From: Silurus meridionalis
Lineage: Eukaryota; Chordata; Actinopteri; Siluriformes; Siluridae
Reading direction: 5' to 3'
DNA length: 64,000 bases
NCBI RefSeq assembly: GCF_014805685.1
Contig: NC_060909.1
Span: 7,050,792-7,114,791 of the forward strand
Shown here: positions 1-11,991 of the stretch, in pieces
Position numbering within the stretch: position 1 is the stretch's first letter
How the letters are laid out: every line of letters starts with the position of its first letter
Translations under genes and position numbers: made by a program
Notes under the pieces: model-generated
Told to the model about the DNA's origin: nothing
The model's input: only the letters and a program-made list of their open reading frames with translations
Database searches by the model: none

Positions 1-1771
1 TGCATCCTCATTCTGCCCTGACCATCAATGCAAATCCAATATAAAAATGCGGCCAAGAAGAAGGAAAAAAAAAAAGGTATTTAATTTAAAGAGGGAGTGA
101 AGCAAAGCATTAGCATTTAGGAACAAATATTACAGAGCATGGGAGCATAACACTAATTCGTGGCTGCTTGGAAAGGAAGTAAATAATCCAGTCTAATTGT
201 CTTTAAAACTATGAGACAGTGTGGAGCATAAAAAAGACGAGTCTTCCAGTATTCATTTTCTTCACTGCGCTGTAGGAGCTAGAAAACAGGGTAGGTATTG
301 ACCTGGGACTGATGCAATGCCCTGAAAGTAAACCACTAAAAAAAGGACTCAAGAACCTCTAAACACAATGGACATTTGTCTAGATATGGAAATTATACAT
401 AAACCGATACACACATTGAGACATGGGAATGCAACACAAATACTTCAAATAATCACTTGTTGGGTTAATTATCCAGCGCAACCTGCTTTCTTTTTTCAGG
501 TTTCAATCCAAGTGACATCAGAGGAATGGAAAGGTTAACACAAATTGCTTTAGTGTCTTCATGGCATTTAGACAGCAGTATTAAAAACGAAATGCAATTA
601 TTTCGCTGTATAATTGTGTATACATGTGCAAGGTGTTTATGCATGGGTTTGCAGAGATATTTAGAGGATATTTATCCTGATACTTCAGAGTCTATTTCAC
701 AACAGTTTCGCAAGCATGACTTTTTTTTACTTAGAAGGTGCTTTTACAGAACAGCATCTGCAGTTTGTGTTTTATTCACACCAAAATTAAGTTATGAAAT
801 ATTTGAGGCTTATGTTTTGTTATTATAAAACTAAAACTAGAGCCAGTCAGCACTAACGCAAACAGTGGACTTTTAGTCCTATTTACACGTAGGCTACAGC
901 GTATGTGGATGCCGGTTATGTCAGTAATTTCCAGGCTGTCCCAAAGGTGCAAAATTTTCAATTGTAATATCCAACGCAAACTAAAATCAACTTCCAGTTC
1001 CGTCAGGATTCTCAAATCAAATACTTTACATGTCAGAGAACAAAAATATGACTGTGCAGAACATTACTTATAAAGTCATTGAGTGGCATTACCTTTTGGG
1101 TCTCAAAACTTGGCTAGAAATAGACTGGTTGAGCAATGACCATTTTGTAATGATAAAGGGAAAAGAGTGCAAAGTAGAAATAGTCCCTTATAGTATATAG
1201 AGTAAACATAATATTTTGTCTGTCTGTTCTGGAAAAGAAAGTAAATAACATGCAAAAATATAAACAAGGCAGTCTGGAATTTGTTTAGTCTAGGTTTCCA
1301 GACACTTGGGGGAAAAAGGCTGTGTGTTACATCTGGTTAGACAGACATGGCATAAAAAAAATCTAAACTAGGATGACAACAGAGGAGTGAGAAGCAAAGG
1401 ATAAGCATAAATTTTAATAAAGAAATCACATTCAGAACGAAAGATGCAAATCCTCAGACTGAATTTTTTCAATGGGTAAATTATTCACCCATTATTCAAT
1501 ATTCCTAAAAAAACAACAACTCTTCAGCACAAGACCCACTGAAGTGAATATGCCACACATTGCTTTAACATATGCTCCTACTAAAGCAGTCCTGTGAACA
1601 CAGTGAAAATGTTTATAGACACTAAGCATTGGTCTTTACTGATATGGTGCCATCGTGAGGTTCAGAAATATGTTGCACAAAACCAAAACTTCAATGAGAC
1701 GATGCCGGTATGAGCATATATTAAAAATAAGACTAAACAACAAAATCAGGCAGGGCAGAAAAGCAATAATA

Positions 1772-2160
1772 TACAGTGCATCTGGAAAGCGTTTACTTTA
1801 TCTACATCTCATATTATAGCCTTTTTCAAAAATGGATTACTTTATTTTCCTGATTACCCGATTGAACATCTCTGGCGAGATCTGAAAATGGCTGTGCACT
1901 GACGCTCCCCATCCATCCTAATGGAACTCGAGAGGTTCTGCAAAGAAGAATGGGAGAATCTGACCCAAAAAAAAAAAAAAAAAAAAAAAAAGGTACCAGC
2001 TTGCAAAAGGTGCACTCTTCTTTTACGTTGTCATTATGGGGTATTGTTTGTAGAATGAAAAAAAAAAAAATTATGAATTTAATCAATTTTGGAATAGGGC
2101 TGTAACATAACAAAATGTGGAAAAAGTGAAGTGATTTGAATACTTTCCGAATGCACTGTA
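1772..2160 (+). mobile_element. Internally deleted Tc1-like transposon
   Basis: The ends form imperfect inverted repeats: TACAGTGCATCTGGAAAGCG on the left, and on the right the complement of TACAGTGCATTCGGAAAGTA, flanked by TA. Between them only the C-terminal end of a DD34E transposase remains (1863-1960), readable on the plus strand as EHLWRDLKMAVH, then ELERFCKEEWEN. A poly-A tract interrupts it. This is a dead element. The family is abundant in teleosts, from recall. Confidence 0.85.
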
Positions 2161-2368
2161 CTGAAAATTGTTATATTATATATTATATATATATATATAT
2201 AAAAAGATTTGAAAATCATAATTTCATGTGGTGCTGGTGCAACATTCCTAAAATAAAACACCAACAAACTCTAGGTCATTTGATTCTCATTTTTAAACCA
2301 CAAAAAAATGTAAATAAAGACCTCAAATTAATTATATAATTAATACATATAATATAGTGCTCTCCGTT

Positions 2369-2562
2369 CTTAGTCTCCCGTGGCATCAATGATTCGCCTC
2401 TAGAGGCCGCTGTTGTAATGACAGCAGACATTCTCAACCACTCCAGCAATTTATGCAACTCGGAAAAACAATCAGTATGGATTTTTGCCGATATTTCCCG
2501 CAATCGGCTCTTAGTGCCGATTAATCTGCAAAATATGAATATGAATAGGCTGACCTCTAGTT
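2369..2562. mobile_element. hAT-like repeat fragment
   Basis: The block resembles, from recall, a teleost hAT-type non-autonomous repeat: it carries a CCTCTAGAGGCCGCTG segment, a CCGATATTTCCCGCAATCGG stretch and an end reading GGCTGACCTCTAG. No transposase is encoded and the borders are uncertain. Confidence 0.35.
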
Positions 2563-3047
2563 TTAACCATATTTTTTAAATAATTATTTAAATATGAATT
2601 TATTAAATAAAGATCAACAACACTTATAAATGCATTTAACATTAATTATTAATTAAAGTAATAACGGTTATATTCAAATTATCATTTACATTATAGAAGT
2701 TAAAACAATATAATCTGTTTCTCTATCAAAGCAATGAATTAAAAAAAATGAGCTTGTAAAGAAACCAGATGTTCACACTTCAAATTGATTTAATTACTGA
2801 AAAAAACTAATTATGGAGACTTCTTCCATAATTGTTAAACAAACTTCTCATTGGAGAAGACTAAAAAAAATAAAATAAAAAAAAAACATACTGAAAAATT
2901 GTATAATAAAGATATGATGATAAATTCAAACCTGTACATGAGTCAATGAGTTGAGTCTGCTGTAGACATCAACACCTGACCAATCAGAATTCAGCAGCTG
3001 TTGAATAATATGGAACAGTGTATTATTATTGCACATAGAAGACTTAC

Positions 3048-5612
3048 AATGTTTTCACGGTTTGCTGCACTGCTGTCTGAGGCACTATCAGAAGCACTGT
3101 CCTCATCTGGAAACATCTTCTCCAGCAGCAGGAAGGACAACAGTCCCGTAACCACCCATAAGCCTTGGTTACGGTAGAATTGCACACTCCGATCTAGTCA
3201 ACCCAAAGAAAAACAATAAAGGTATTAAGATACATGTGCAGCTAGAAGGTGAGGCTAATACCATGATACAATTTTTACAATAGAGCAACTCACACAATAG
3301 AGCATGGACCAACTCAATGACCAAGGACACAAACCAAAGAAATGTATACTAAATATGTTGAGGAGAATAAACATTTTATGGATATTCACCATAAAACACC
3401 CATTTTGTTCTTGTTCTCATCTTGTCCATCTGCACCTTTTTTTGCCCCTTATTATATGACAGTATATTTTTAGACCTACCGTATTTTCCGGATTATAAGC
3501 CGCTACTTTTCCCCACGCTTTGAACCCCGCGGCTTAAACAACGAAGTGGCTAATTTATGGATTTTTCTGGGTTTTTCCGGTTTCAAAAGCTTCAAGCCAA
3601 AAAACTGAACCCCATAATATTAGACCAATGAAATTGCAGAACGGGTTCAGGTGAACCAATGAAACTCTTCATATTAAATCAGATGCGCTCCCACTGAATC
3701 AGGCCGCACCACTTCATAAATATGGATGAGGTTCCTCTGACGTTTGACCTGCCGCTCACTCGGACTGTCTACAGGAAATGTGAATCATTCGTCACACTGA
3801 AAACAACCGGGCATGGGAAAAAAAAAAAAAAAAAAAAAAAAAACTTACTTCACCTGTGTTCTGAGCTGCACGGCATCGGGAGAAAAGCTTCACCGGTGGT
3901 GATTTTTAAACGCACGACGATGCCAAAAGATAAACTCTCGAGAGAAATTGTTGTGAAGAGAAGGAGGAAGACATTAAACAAATGACTTTCTTGGTAGGCT
4001 ACTGTTTAGATACAAGCCGTGTAACAGACACTCTTTCGTTAAAGTCTGTGTAAAGTTAATTAGTTTCAGTGTAGGCTTATAGACAGATGTGGTTTATTTA
4101 TGTTCAAAATAAAAATCTTTGTAAAATTCAGTGGGTGCGTCATATATTTGGGTGCGCTTAATAGTTTTGGAAATTACGGTAATTACTGAGTTGTCTTTGA
4201 CAGTGTTAATTGTTACTATATACTGCCTGTTATACCCGGTGCTACATGGTACCATTGCTGGAAATACACCCAATTTTCTCTTGGGAATCAGTAAGATACA
4301 TCTACCCATTTGAAAAGCTTGTTCCTGAACTGTCTGAAAAGCCTAAAAAAAAAAAAATATTGCCATTCTACAACCATAGGGGATGCAAACCTTTGTCCAT
4401 TTCTATAATGTCAGTTAAAAAATTATCTTGGAAATATCGGGCCTCATCCAGTAGCTTTTAAGGATTACGCCATGTTCTCGTAAAAAAAAAACATTCCAGA
4501 GCTTTTAAGACCTTTTCCGGACAAACTTTTAACATGCAGTTCTGTGGCTTATTTTAAATGCCATGATCTGGGTCAATAAAATGTGGTGCGATAGAAAGGC
4601 TACATTAGTGCAGAGAATAACAGACTGTCATTGGTCAAACTTTAACATAAAATATATACCCATCTCCTTAATTAACAACTGCACATTTATCTAACCAATC
4701 AATCACAATGTCTAAACATTCTAACTATGGCTGCAACAACTAATCGATAAAGAAATTCGCTGTTTAGTGTGAGATAAGATAACATAGACACTTGGGAAAA
4801 TGGTGGACAGTACAGGGTCAACTATCCAAGGCTTGAAAGCATTTTATAATAAACGCAACTGAAACGCAAATAAAACCATACCTGGAAGTTATACAAAGCG
4901 GATCTTGTGTGGTATGGAAGTACCACAGTCACGCACGAGCACATTACAAGAAAAAACACTGTCACGGATGTAGGCGAAACATCAGCACGTACGCTAAAAA
5001 CTGTACAATCCTCATAATGTGAAAATGGTTTAGTTTAAATAAGTGTTAACTAGGGATGCACCGAATATACGGCCACCGATCGAAAGACTTTGATCACCGA
5101 AAAAACACGGCCGAAACAGTTTGTTGTGATGACGCAAACAGAAACCGCTGCCTGCACGTGCATGTCTAAAACAACATGTCTGTGTGGACGTATTTCAGTA
5201 TATCTGAAAATCCCTCACTGGAAGAGAGAACAATAAGCAGGTGTGTCTTACCCTCAGTTTTCAGTGCTGCACCTGCCTCAATAGGGATCACCAAAAGTGG
5301 GAAGATTCCACTCAGCCCCACAGCAATGGAGCCCACAAGGGAGCAAAACCAAACATCTGCACCCTCTCTGGACAACAGCTTGGTGAGGCTGTGGAAGCCA
5401 AGCATCTCCTCAGCAAACCAGGAACCTGGACCCGTAGCAGCCGCTGTCGCATGAGCCAGTGCTGTCTGAGCTACTTTCTTCCCACTGGAAGAAGACGTAG
5501 AGGTGGCGGTCAGCAAGGCGGCACCAACCAGAAGAGCAGCCAGAGCCCAAATGGGCCTCCCAGGACTGGTGCTCATGAGGCCAGACTTCTCCAGAGTGCT
5601 TCTGATCAACAT
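3048..5612 (-). CDS. slc39a13: Zinc transporter ZIP13 (slc39a13), 5' part, partial gene
   Basis: ZIP13 moves zinc out of the Golgi and secretory vesicles to the cytosol. Two coding exons are clear on the minus strand. Exon 5612-5252 starts at ATG 5612 and encodes a leader, a hydrophobic stretch, then WFCSLVGSIAVGLSGIFPLL and VIPIEAGA, matching the first conserved ZIP13 membrane segment; it ends at the donor GGTAAG in phase 1. Exon 3193-3048 encodes SVQFYRNQGLWVVTGLLSFL and LLEKMF, then an acidic Asp/Ser loop, ending at GTAAGT in phase 0. Phases of the two exons fit an intervening exon, but none coding for the expected FLHLLPE segment was found in 3194-5251. The C-terminal exons with the metal-site HEIPHE motif are off the left edge. 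The N-terminal leader is longer than in mammals, and an internal Met (GLMSTS) is an alternative start. Confidence 0.9.
3477..4181 (+). mobile_element. Degenerate pogo/Tigger-like DNA transposon in slc39a13 intron
   Basis: Inverted ends read TACCGTATTTTCCGG on the left and, complemented, TACCGTAATTTCC on the right, with TA at each border. Inside, 3722-3985 encodes MDEVPLTFDLP...RTVY, TTGHGK, then SPVVIFKRTTMPK, a pattern of the pogo/Tigger DDE_1 transposase core. A run of about 24 A residues breaks the core, and most of the transposase is deleted. The element sits between the two visible ZIP13 exons, where an expected exon is missing. Confidence 0.75.
5050..5165. mobile_element. hAT-like terminal fragment
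   Basis: The sequence starts TAGGGATGCACCGA and continues with repeated CGGCC/CACCGA motifs, which resembles the terminal region of teleost hAT/Charlie elements. Only one end is seen, about 90 bp from the slc39a13 exon. The assignment is from recall of the motif only. Confidence 0.4.
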
Positions 5613-6967
5613 GCAGGGTGCTGCAATGCAGAAATGAATCTTCACACACAAAAATTGATATAACAGAAAAAAGGGGGGTTAGTTGGGATTAAAATGGATT
5701 CAACAAGAAATGTTTGAAATTGAAATGAAAACATGCATGCCTTTATTAATCTTCAAAAACTCTTCTAATGCACAAATGAGCAAATTTGCAATCATAAATG
5801 ACCGGACACCCAATTTCAATTGAAAAACCTTAAAATACATGATATAATGATAATAGGTGTTGTTGTAAGAGACAAAATTAGCTTGAAAAGCCTAATGGTT
5901 ATTTGCATTAGGATAAACTGATCCACTAGCATAATTTACATGGTAAATTTGTTAAATTGTGTAATAGGACACAAATGTACAGACATGAGACACGGGAAAA
6001 TGTAACGCCTCCACTGAACCTTTGATGTCTGCATTACAAGTTTGCAAAATTGTGAACAGTGATGAAATCAGAAAAGGATCAGAATCTGATCTAATTGAAA
6101 AAAAAAAAAAGAAAAGAAAAAAAATGGTTGGCAAACACCTAGTGCAGAGACATTAAATGCACCAAAACCTTTTCCCCATGTTTTTATATTGTGCATAGTG
6201 ACTATTTTTTCAAAATATGATTTTTTCACTGTTACCATATCTGAAAGCCCAACCACAATATAACAATCCAAGCAATGGAAAAAGCGCCATAACGTAGTGG
6301 TGGGGTGTTTTACAATGTGAGCATGCGCACTTCATCCCAGGGCTACACGAAGTTTAGATTGATTAACTTTGGCCTGCACATGGCTGAACATTTCTGGGGT
6401 CCATTTCAAATGAAAAGACATCAATATGAATTACTTATAACCTAATTATGTTACAAATTAAAAAAAAAACAAACAAAAAAAAAACTGTACAAACAACGAA
6501 AATACTTATTTGAATATAAAAGTGTTGGGATAAAGCGGTCCTGTGCAGAGCAGTGGATGGCGCAATGATTGAATATGAAGTCAGGGAGATCAATGTTTAG
6601 TCAATGTTTAAATCATGAAATGTGATTCAAGCATGACTTCATACTAACTTTAGATGCAACATAAGCTACACAAAAAAGCACTGCTGCACAGTTTCAGGAT
6701 TAGTGCCAAACTACAGCTATAGTTTAAAGACTGAAATGTTTTGGGAGACATTAAATCCCTGCAGGCGACATAAAATGAGCAGATCTACACATTTGTTTGG
6801 TAGCGTTCAAAACAATGGGGAGGTTGATTTTATTTTAAAAATGACAAATTTCAGTAAACAGAATTTAATTTAATGGACTCCAACACTCTTTAGGGTTATA
6901 AGTCTATAAAAATGCTTACTTTCAGAAACACGCATCGATATTTCAGTGATGTTTTTCCTTCTCTTAC

Positions 6968-7210
6968 CCTGCTGAGATTGCTGAAACGCTTGCTCCGGCT
7001 TGCCCCTGCCATCCAGCACGGTTGAGTCAAAGCTAGAAGTGAGGAAGGAGTGTGGGAGTCTGAGCTAACTGTTTTGTTGATTATCCTACCCCAAGCCACG
7101 TCTCACCGACCGGAAGTCACGTACGACAAACCGGAAAATCTCTGTAAGACTACAAAATGGGCGGCGCTTAGAAATGATGGCGGTATTTCCGGCTCCAGGG
7201 TGGAAACCCT
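6968..7210 (-). promoter_or_regulatory. slc39a13: slc39a13 promoter and non-coding first exon
   Basis: Reading minus, an exon ending CAGCAGG at 6968 is followed by the strong donor GTAAGAG. Just upstream (7080-7210) is a GC-richer block without TATA. It has an ETS-type site ACCGGAAGTCACG at 7109-7121, a second CCGGAAAA, AAAATGGGCGGCG at 7154-7166 and a YY1-like ATGGCGG. This is the usual look of a housekeeping promoter, and it fits a leader exon spliced to the coding exon at 5612. The start site is inferred near 7080-7100. Confidence 0.6.
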
Positions 7211-9529
7211 ATTGGATACAAAAGCCTTGTAGGCATAAGGGACACCAAACATCTGGATCCATCATTAGCATGTGTCTACAGAACTGTTTTTCCAGCTGTG
7301 CTGAATCATAATTGTAGGTCATGTCTACTGAGAAAAAAAAAAATGCTTCCACTCTCACTGTGTGTATTAAAGTAACTGCTTATACTCACAATACCATATA
7401 AAAGTGTATCTTTATAGTACAACAGGCTATGAAACTTTTTTCAGGCCAGGTAGAACCTGCGTTTAATCATTTATCCTGGACAGGATCAGGATTCCATCCC
7501 TGCATCTGATGTCTATCACAGGAACACTGTGTATGAGGCAGGAATACAATGGGATAGGATAGGATGGATCTTTATTGTTAGTATATAGGACATATGTACA
7601 GCAATGGAATGCAGTTTAACATCTACAAGAAGTGGGAAAAAAAATCATTGTGCAAATAGGTATAAAGATAAATATGTAAATATATGTACAACTTATTCCA
7701 GGTTTGGGACCACTGGTATAGAGTATCTTATATACACCAGTCAACATGCTTTGGGGAGGTGGGAAGAAAGCAGAGAACCAGGATGAATTCCAAGTTGAGG
7801 TGGCAATGCTTCTCATTGTGCACAATGCAGGCCTCACAGATACTCAAACAGAACTTATTAACAAGCATTATCTCAAAAAGGAGATCCAGTAAGTATAATG
7901 ACTGGGCCCGAGAACATAATTGTAATTGTAAACCGCATAATTTGTTGTTATAGTAGTAAATATAAAAAGAAATAGGCACATAACTTATTCATCCCAAAAT
8001 GAAATTCATGTAATTATTAAATGTCATCTGCTACTAATTACAGATGTAATTTAGAGAACTGATGAGTTACTTTTGAAATTGCTTCAGAATTATTCAGATT
8101 GCTTTTGGATAACTTCTGATCTAACAGGATAATATGCTTTATTATTATTGTAAGTAAAATAACATTGTACTGATTTAATTTGTTGATATAATTTATAAAT
8201 TTAAATTATAAATGAAAAACGCTCACAATAAAATTCTCTAATTTAAATGTACATTCTGTTAATTCAAAATCCTTCAGATTATTTCAGATTTCAGATTAAT
8301 ATACTGTATATCACTGATGTATATATTAAGCTATTTTCATTGCTCGCTTTAAATTAGCTAGAATCCTTTAGATAATTAATTTAATGCACTGTAATCCAGA
8401 GAGCTGCGTTAAAACATTTTGTGCTCAGGTTTGGTAAACTGAAAAACAATGTGACCTAAAATATTGTTTTTGAGTAGTTGCAGAATATGTATGTAAGTCT
8501 TTTTGGATATCAGAACAGAATAAAGATTGTGTGCACATGGAGAAACTCGAATACATAATTATAGATTTCTGAATATATCTAATTAAATTTAAACATCTTT
8601 GAAAATCTTTGGTATGAATCCATGCACTCTATTTCACAAATTTTATCTTCTGACAAAGTGAGTTATGAAGTTAATGTTATGCATAAAGCTGTTAAGCAAT
8701 TTCAATATGTTCTTTTGTAAAGGAATTAATAAATGTATATATATATTTCCAGTGATGAGTTGTCAGGGTCAGCAAGCCTTCTCTGCTGGCCTAAACACTA
8801 TCAGAAGCACTGACCTACATTTACAACCCAAATTCTAATATTTGTTTCATGAAATTTTATTAATTTTTTCCCAGTTTATTCTCTTCATTTTGTAGCATTT
8901 CTCTTAACTGCACTGCTTCGTGTATGTGGATGTTAGATTTTTTGTCCAGTCAGATTTCAGCCTCTATGTGCTGCCATGTCAATCTAATCTTCCCAGGGCC
9001 TTCAGAATCAGCAGTGCTGGCTGTTGTACCTTGGTGGGGGTCACCAACATGGTGCCACATGAGTAGCCTGCGGGCCTTTTCTAAAAATAGCTGTTTCCTA
9101 CTTTGTCAAATCATTGTTGATAATTATTATGAGAAATCATTAACATGATCAGTGTCCTCACATAGATGTTTATCATTAATTTTTATTAATAACATATAAT
9201 AAAAGGTAAATTAAGCAAATTTGTTATTTCAGATCAAACTGAAAACTGTCTGTATCAAACTGGTAGCCCTTCACATTAATCAGTACCCAAAAAGTATCGG
9301 AAGGGAAATTGATTTGGTCTCAGACATACTTACAAATAAATTTAAGAAAAGCTAGACATCGTGAGGAGAGGTCGGCCAACCCCAAAGCTAGCTAGCTTGT
9401 CTCATCCCGGGAAATATTTTGTTTGCCGCTTCCAGACCAGTGCCTACTAGTGGTAACACATGCTTACAGCCTCTGAGGAGCGGTGCAAATTATGAGTATG
9501 CATCTCTGGTGAGTAGGTTGTATTTTATT
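7211..9529. other. Intergenic, AT-rich, repeat fragments only
   Basis: No gene is recognised. 7440-7560 resembles a dispersed teleost repeat (TATCCTGGACAGGATCAGG then AGGCAGGAATACAATGGG). 7553-7700 resembles a non-LTR retrotransposon tail (GGATGGATCTTTATTG with GTACAGCAATGGAATGCAGT). 8750-9150 and 9340-9520 look repeat-like but are unclassified. The rest is plain AT-rich sequence. Confidence 0.5.
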
Positions 9530-10724
9530 TACAAACCCGATTCCAAAAAAGTTGGGACACTGTACAAATTGTGAATAAAAAAGGAATGCAATAATTTACA
9601 AATCTTATAAATGTATATTTTATTCACAATAGAATATAGATAAAATATCAATGTTGAAAGTGAGACATTTTGAAATATCATGCCAAATATTGGCTCATTT
9701 TGGATTTCATGAGAGCTACACATTCCAAAAAAGTTGGGACAGGTAGCAATAAGAGGCTGGAAAAGTTAAATGTACATATAAGGAACAGCTGGAGGACCAA
9801 TTTGCAACTTATTAGGTCAATTAGCAAACTCTATAGGTCAAAAAAGAAGCCATATCTAAACATGATCCAGAAGCGCAGGCATTTTCTCTGGGCCAAGGCT
9901 CATTTAAAATGGACTGTGGCAAAGTGGAAAACTGTTCTGTGGTCAGACGAATCAAAGTTTAAAGTGCTTTTTGGAAAACTGGGACGCCATGTCATCCAGA
10001 CTAAAGAGGAGAAGGACAACCCAAGTTGTCATCAGCGCTCAGTTCAGAAGCCTGCATCTCTGATGGTGGGGTTGCATGAGTGTGTGTGGCATGAGCAGCT
10101 TACACATCTGGAAAGGCACCATCAATGCTGAAAGGTATATCTAAGTTCTAGAACAACATATGCTCCCATCCAGACGTCGTCTCTTTCAGGGAAGACCTTG
10201 CATTTTCCAATATGACAATGCCAGACCACATACTGCATCAATTACAACATCATGTCTGCGTAGAAGAAGGATCCGGGTACTGAAATGTCCAGCCTGCAGT
10301 CCAGATCTTTTGCCCATAGAAAACATTTGGCGCATCATTAAGAGGAAAATGCGACAAAGAAGACTTAAGACAGCTGAGCAAATAGAAGCCTGTTTTAGAC
10401 AAGAATGGGACAACATTCCTATTCCTAAACTTGAGCAACTTGTCTCCTCAGTCCCCAGACATTTGCAGACTGTTTTAAAAAGAAGAGGGGATGCCACACA
10501 GTGGTAAACATGGCCTTGTCCCAACTTTTTTGAGATTTGTTGATGCCATGAAATTTAAAATCAACTTATTTTTCCCTTTATAGATTTTCTCAGTTTAAAC
10601 ATTTGATATGTCATCTATGTTGTATTCTGAAAAGAATATTGAAATTTGAAACTTCCACATCATTGCATTCTGTTTTTATTCACAATTTCTACAGTGTCCC
10701 AAATTTTTTGGAATCGGGTTTGTA
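9530..10724 (+). mobile_element. Full-length Tc1-like transposon with frameshifted transposase
   Basis: Inverted ends (TACAAACCCGATTCCAAAAA, matched by the complement at 10700-10724) lie beside TA. A second, inner inverted pair, AAAAAAGTTGGGACA at 9726-9740 and its complement near 10515, flanks the coding part. The transposase is broken into two frames. 9670-10131 has HFLWAKAHLKWT and LWSDESKF (first Asp). 10160-10507 has QYDNARPHTA (second Asp) and SPDLLPIENIW (Glu). The last two catalytic residues are separated by 34 residues, the DD34E spacing of Tc1. It is very likely inactive. Confidence 0.9.
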
Positions 10725-11224
10725 AATTGTTTATGTTTTTGTCATGTTATTAGACAAATATTGATTCTGAACTGCTCCAGATGATGTAGGTGGCACAGTT
10801 GCAGTGGTAGTGTAGAGGTTTGGAGTTGTCTTAATTGTTTTTTTTGCTTTAGTAAAATAGTATTTACCCTCCATATGTGAAATGCCCCTCTCTATGTAAT
10901 GCCACGCGTTGTTATATTGCGTTTTTGTATAGTATTGATGGTTTCTATAATTGCGACGTAATAGTGGTGGTATTAAGAGGTGGATTAAGTCGGGTAAGTC
11001 CCCACTGAAGGCCCAGGTACCAAATGCACGGCCCACCACTGGTATATTTCATAAGTGCGTAAGTGTAATGAATATATATTTTTGTATAAGTATTACTGAA
11101 CCATGCAGTATGTCTCGAACAGTTTCCATTCCTTCCAAGAGGGGGTGCAAAAGCCACAGTCACGAAACAAAAAAGCTCTATGTAGGCCTGTGTAATTAAT
11201 GAGATGTAATCACTTAGGTGGTAC

Positions 11225-11402
11225 TGAGCTGGGAAGGATGTGCTGCAAGTTAGAGCAATTAAGGATGGAGATGGAAATGTGAGGAGAGTGTTTTGAGAAG
11301 ATGGAAGGACTATTTTGAGCAGCTGATGAACAAGGAAAATGATAGAGAGAGAGGGTTGGATGGTGTGGAGATGGTGAAGCAGGAGGTGGATAGGATTAGT
11401 AA
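11225..11402 (+). mobile_element. Non-LTR retrotransposon (RTE-like) ORF2 fragment
   Basis: The plus strand reads, across one frameshift, KDVLQVRAIKDGDGN then RRWKDYFEQLMNKEN and VKQEVDRISK. This resembles the linker ahead of the reverse transcriptase domain in teleost non-LTR elements (typically WKEYFEELLN). Only this short piece survives. The clade assignment is uncertain. Confidence 0.6.
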
Positions 11403-11954
11403 GTGAGAGCAGCGAGCCATCAAGTAGTTATCTACTTAAATTAATAGTTTACAATATTCTTGTATGCATGTAGACTAGAGTCTTTATCCGCACCCTCCCC
11501 CAACCTCCCAAAAGTATTTATGGTCTTTTCTTTTATTCATTATTAAACGTCTACAAGCTGTCATGAAAAAGTTCATGCAAATAAAAATTAATTTGGAAGG
11601 GAAAAGAGAAATTGAGCTATTTAGATCACATATGATAAAGCACTGAGCTTCTGGTTTCAATTAAAATAAAATAATAATTTATTAATTGAAATATCATGTT
11701 GAAATGAAAGAAAGGCTTTAAAATTTCAATTACTGAATGATTGTGTGCATGCTATTATTGTTTTACTGTCTGTTTACCAAAAAAGATTCAGTTATTATTG
11801 TTTTTCTCATATGAGACACTATATATTGAGCTTAGATTTATCTTGAACCCATCACTCATTGGATCAAGTTTACTCTTTCATCTGGTGTTTAAATATTTCT
11901 TTAAATCCATTGGAAATAGGAGTAACAGAAATACACATCAAAATGGACCCAAAT

Positions 11955-11955
11955 A

Positions 11956-11990
<35 letters not shown>

Positions 11991-11991
11991 A
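11955..11991. repeat. (AAAT)n microsatellite
   Basis: Nine or so perfect AAAT units at the end of an AT-rich stretch. Confidence 0.95.

Larger units (their letters stand above)
1..3047 (-). other. slc39a13: Intron of slc39a13 (left part of window), repeat-rich
   Basis: No coding exon was recognised here. The stretch follows the splice donor of the last visible slc39a13 exon, so it should be intron, with the remaining exons (HEIPHEVGD motif region) beyond the left edge. It holds a Tc1 remnant at 1772-2160, a hAT-like fragment around 2369-2562 and otherwise AT-rich sequence. Short open frames here show no family signature. Confidence 0.6.

Noticed and set aside
9340..9520. Possible small structured RNA (GC-richer patch before the Tc1 element)
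   Set aside because: I compared it by eye with 5S, 7SL and U-type RNA landmarks and none matched.
10186..10524. 112-codon minus-strand frame
   Set aside because: It is antisense to the Tc1-like transposase.
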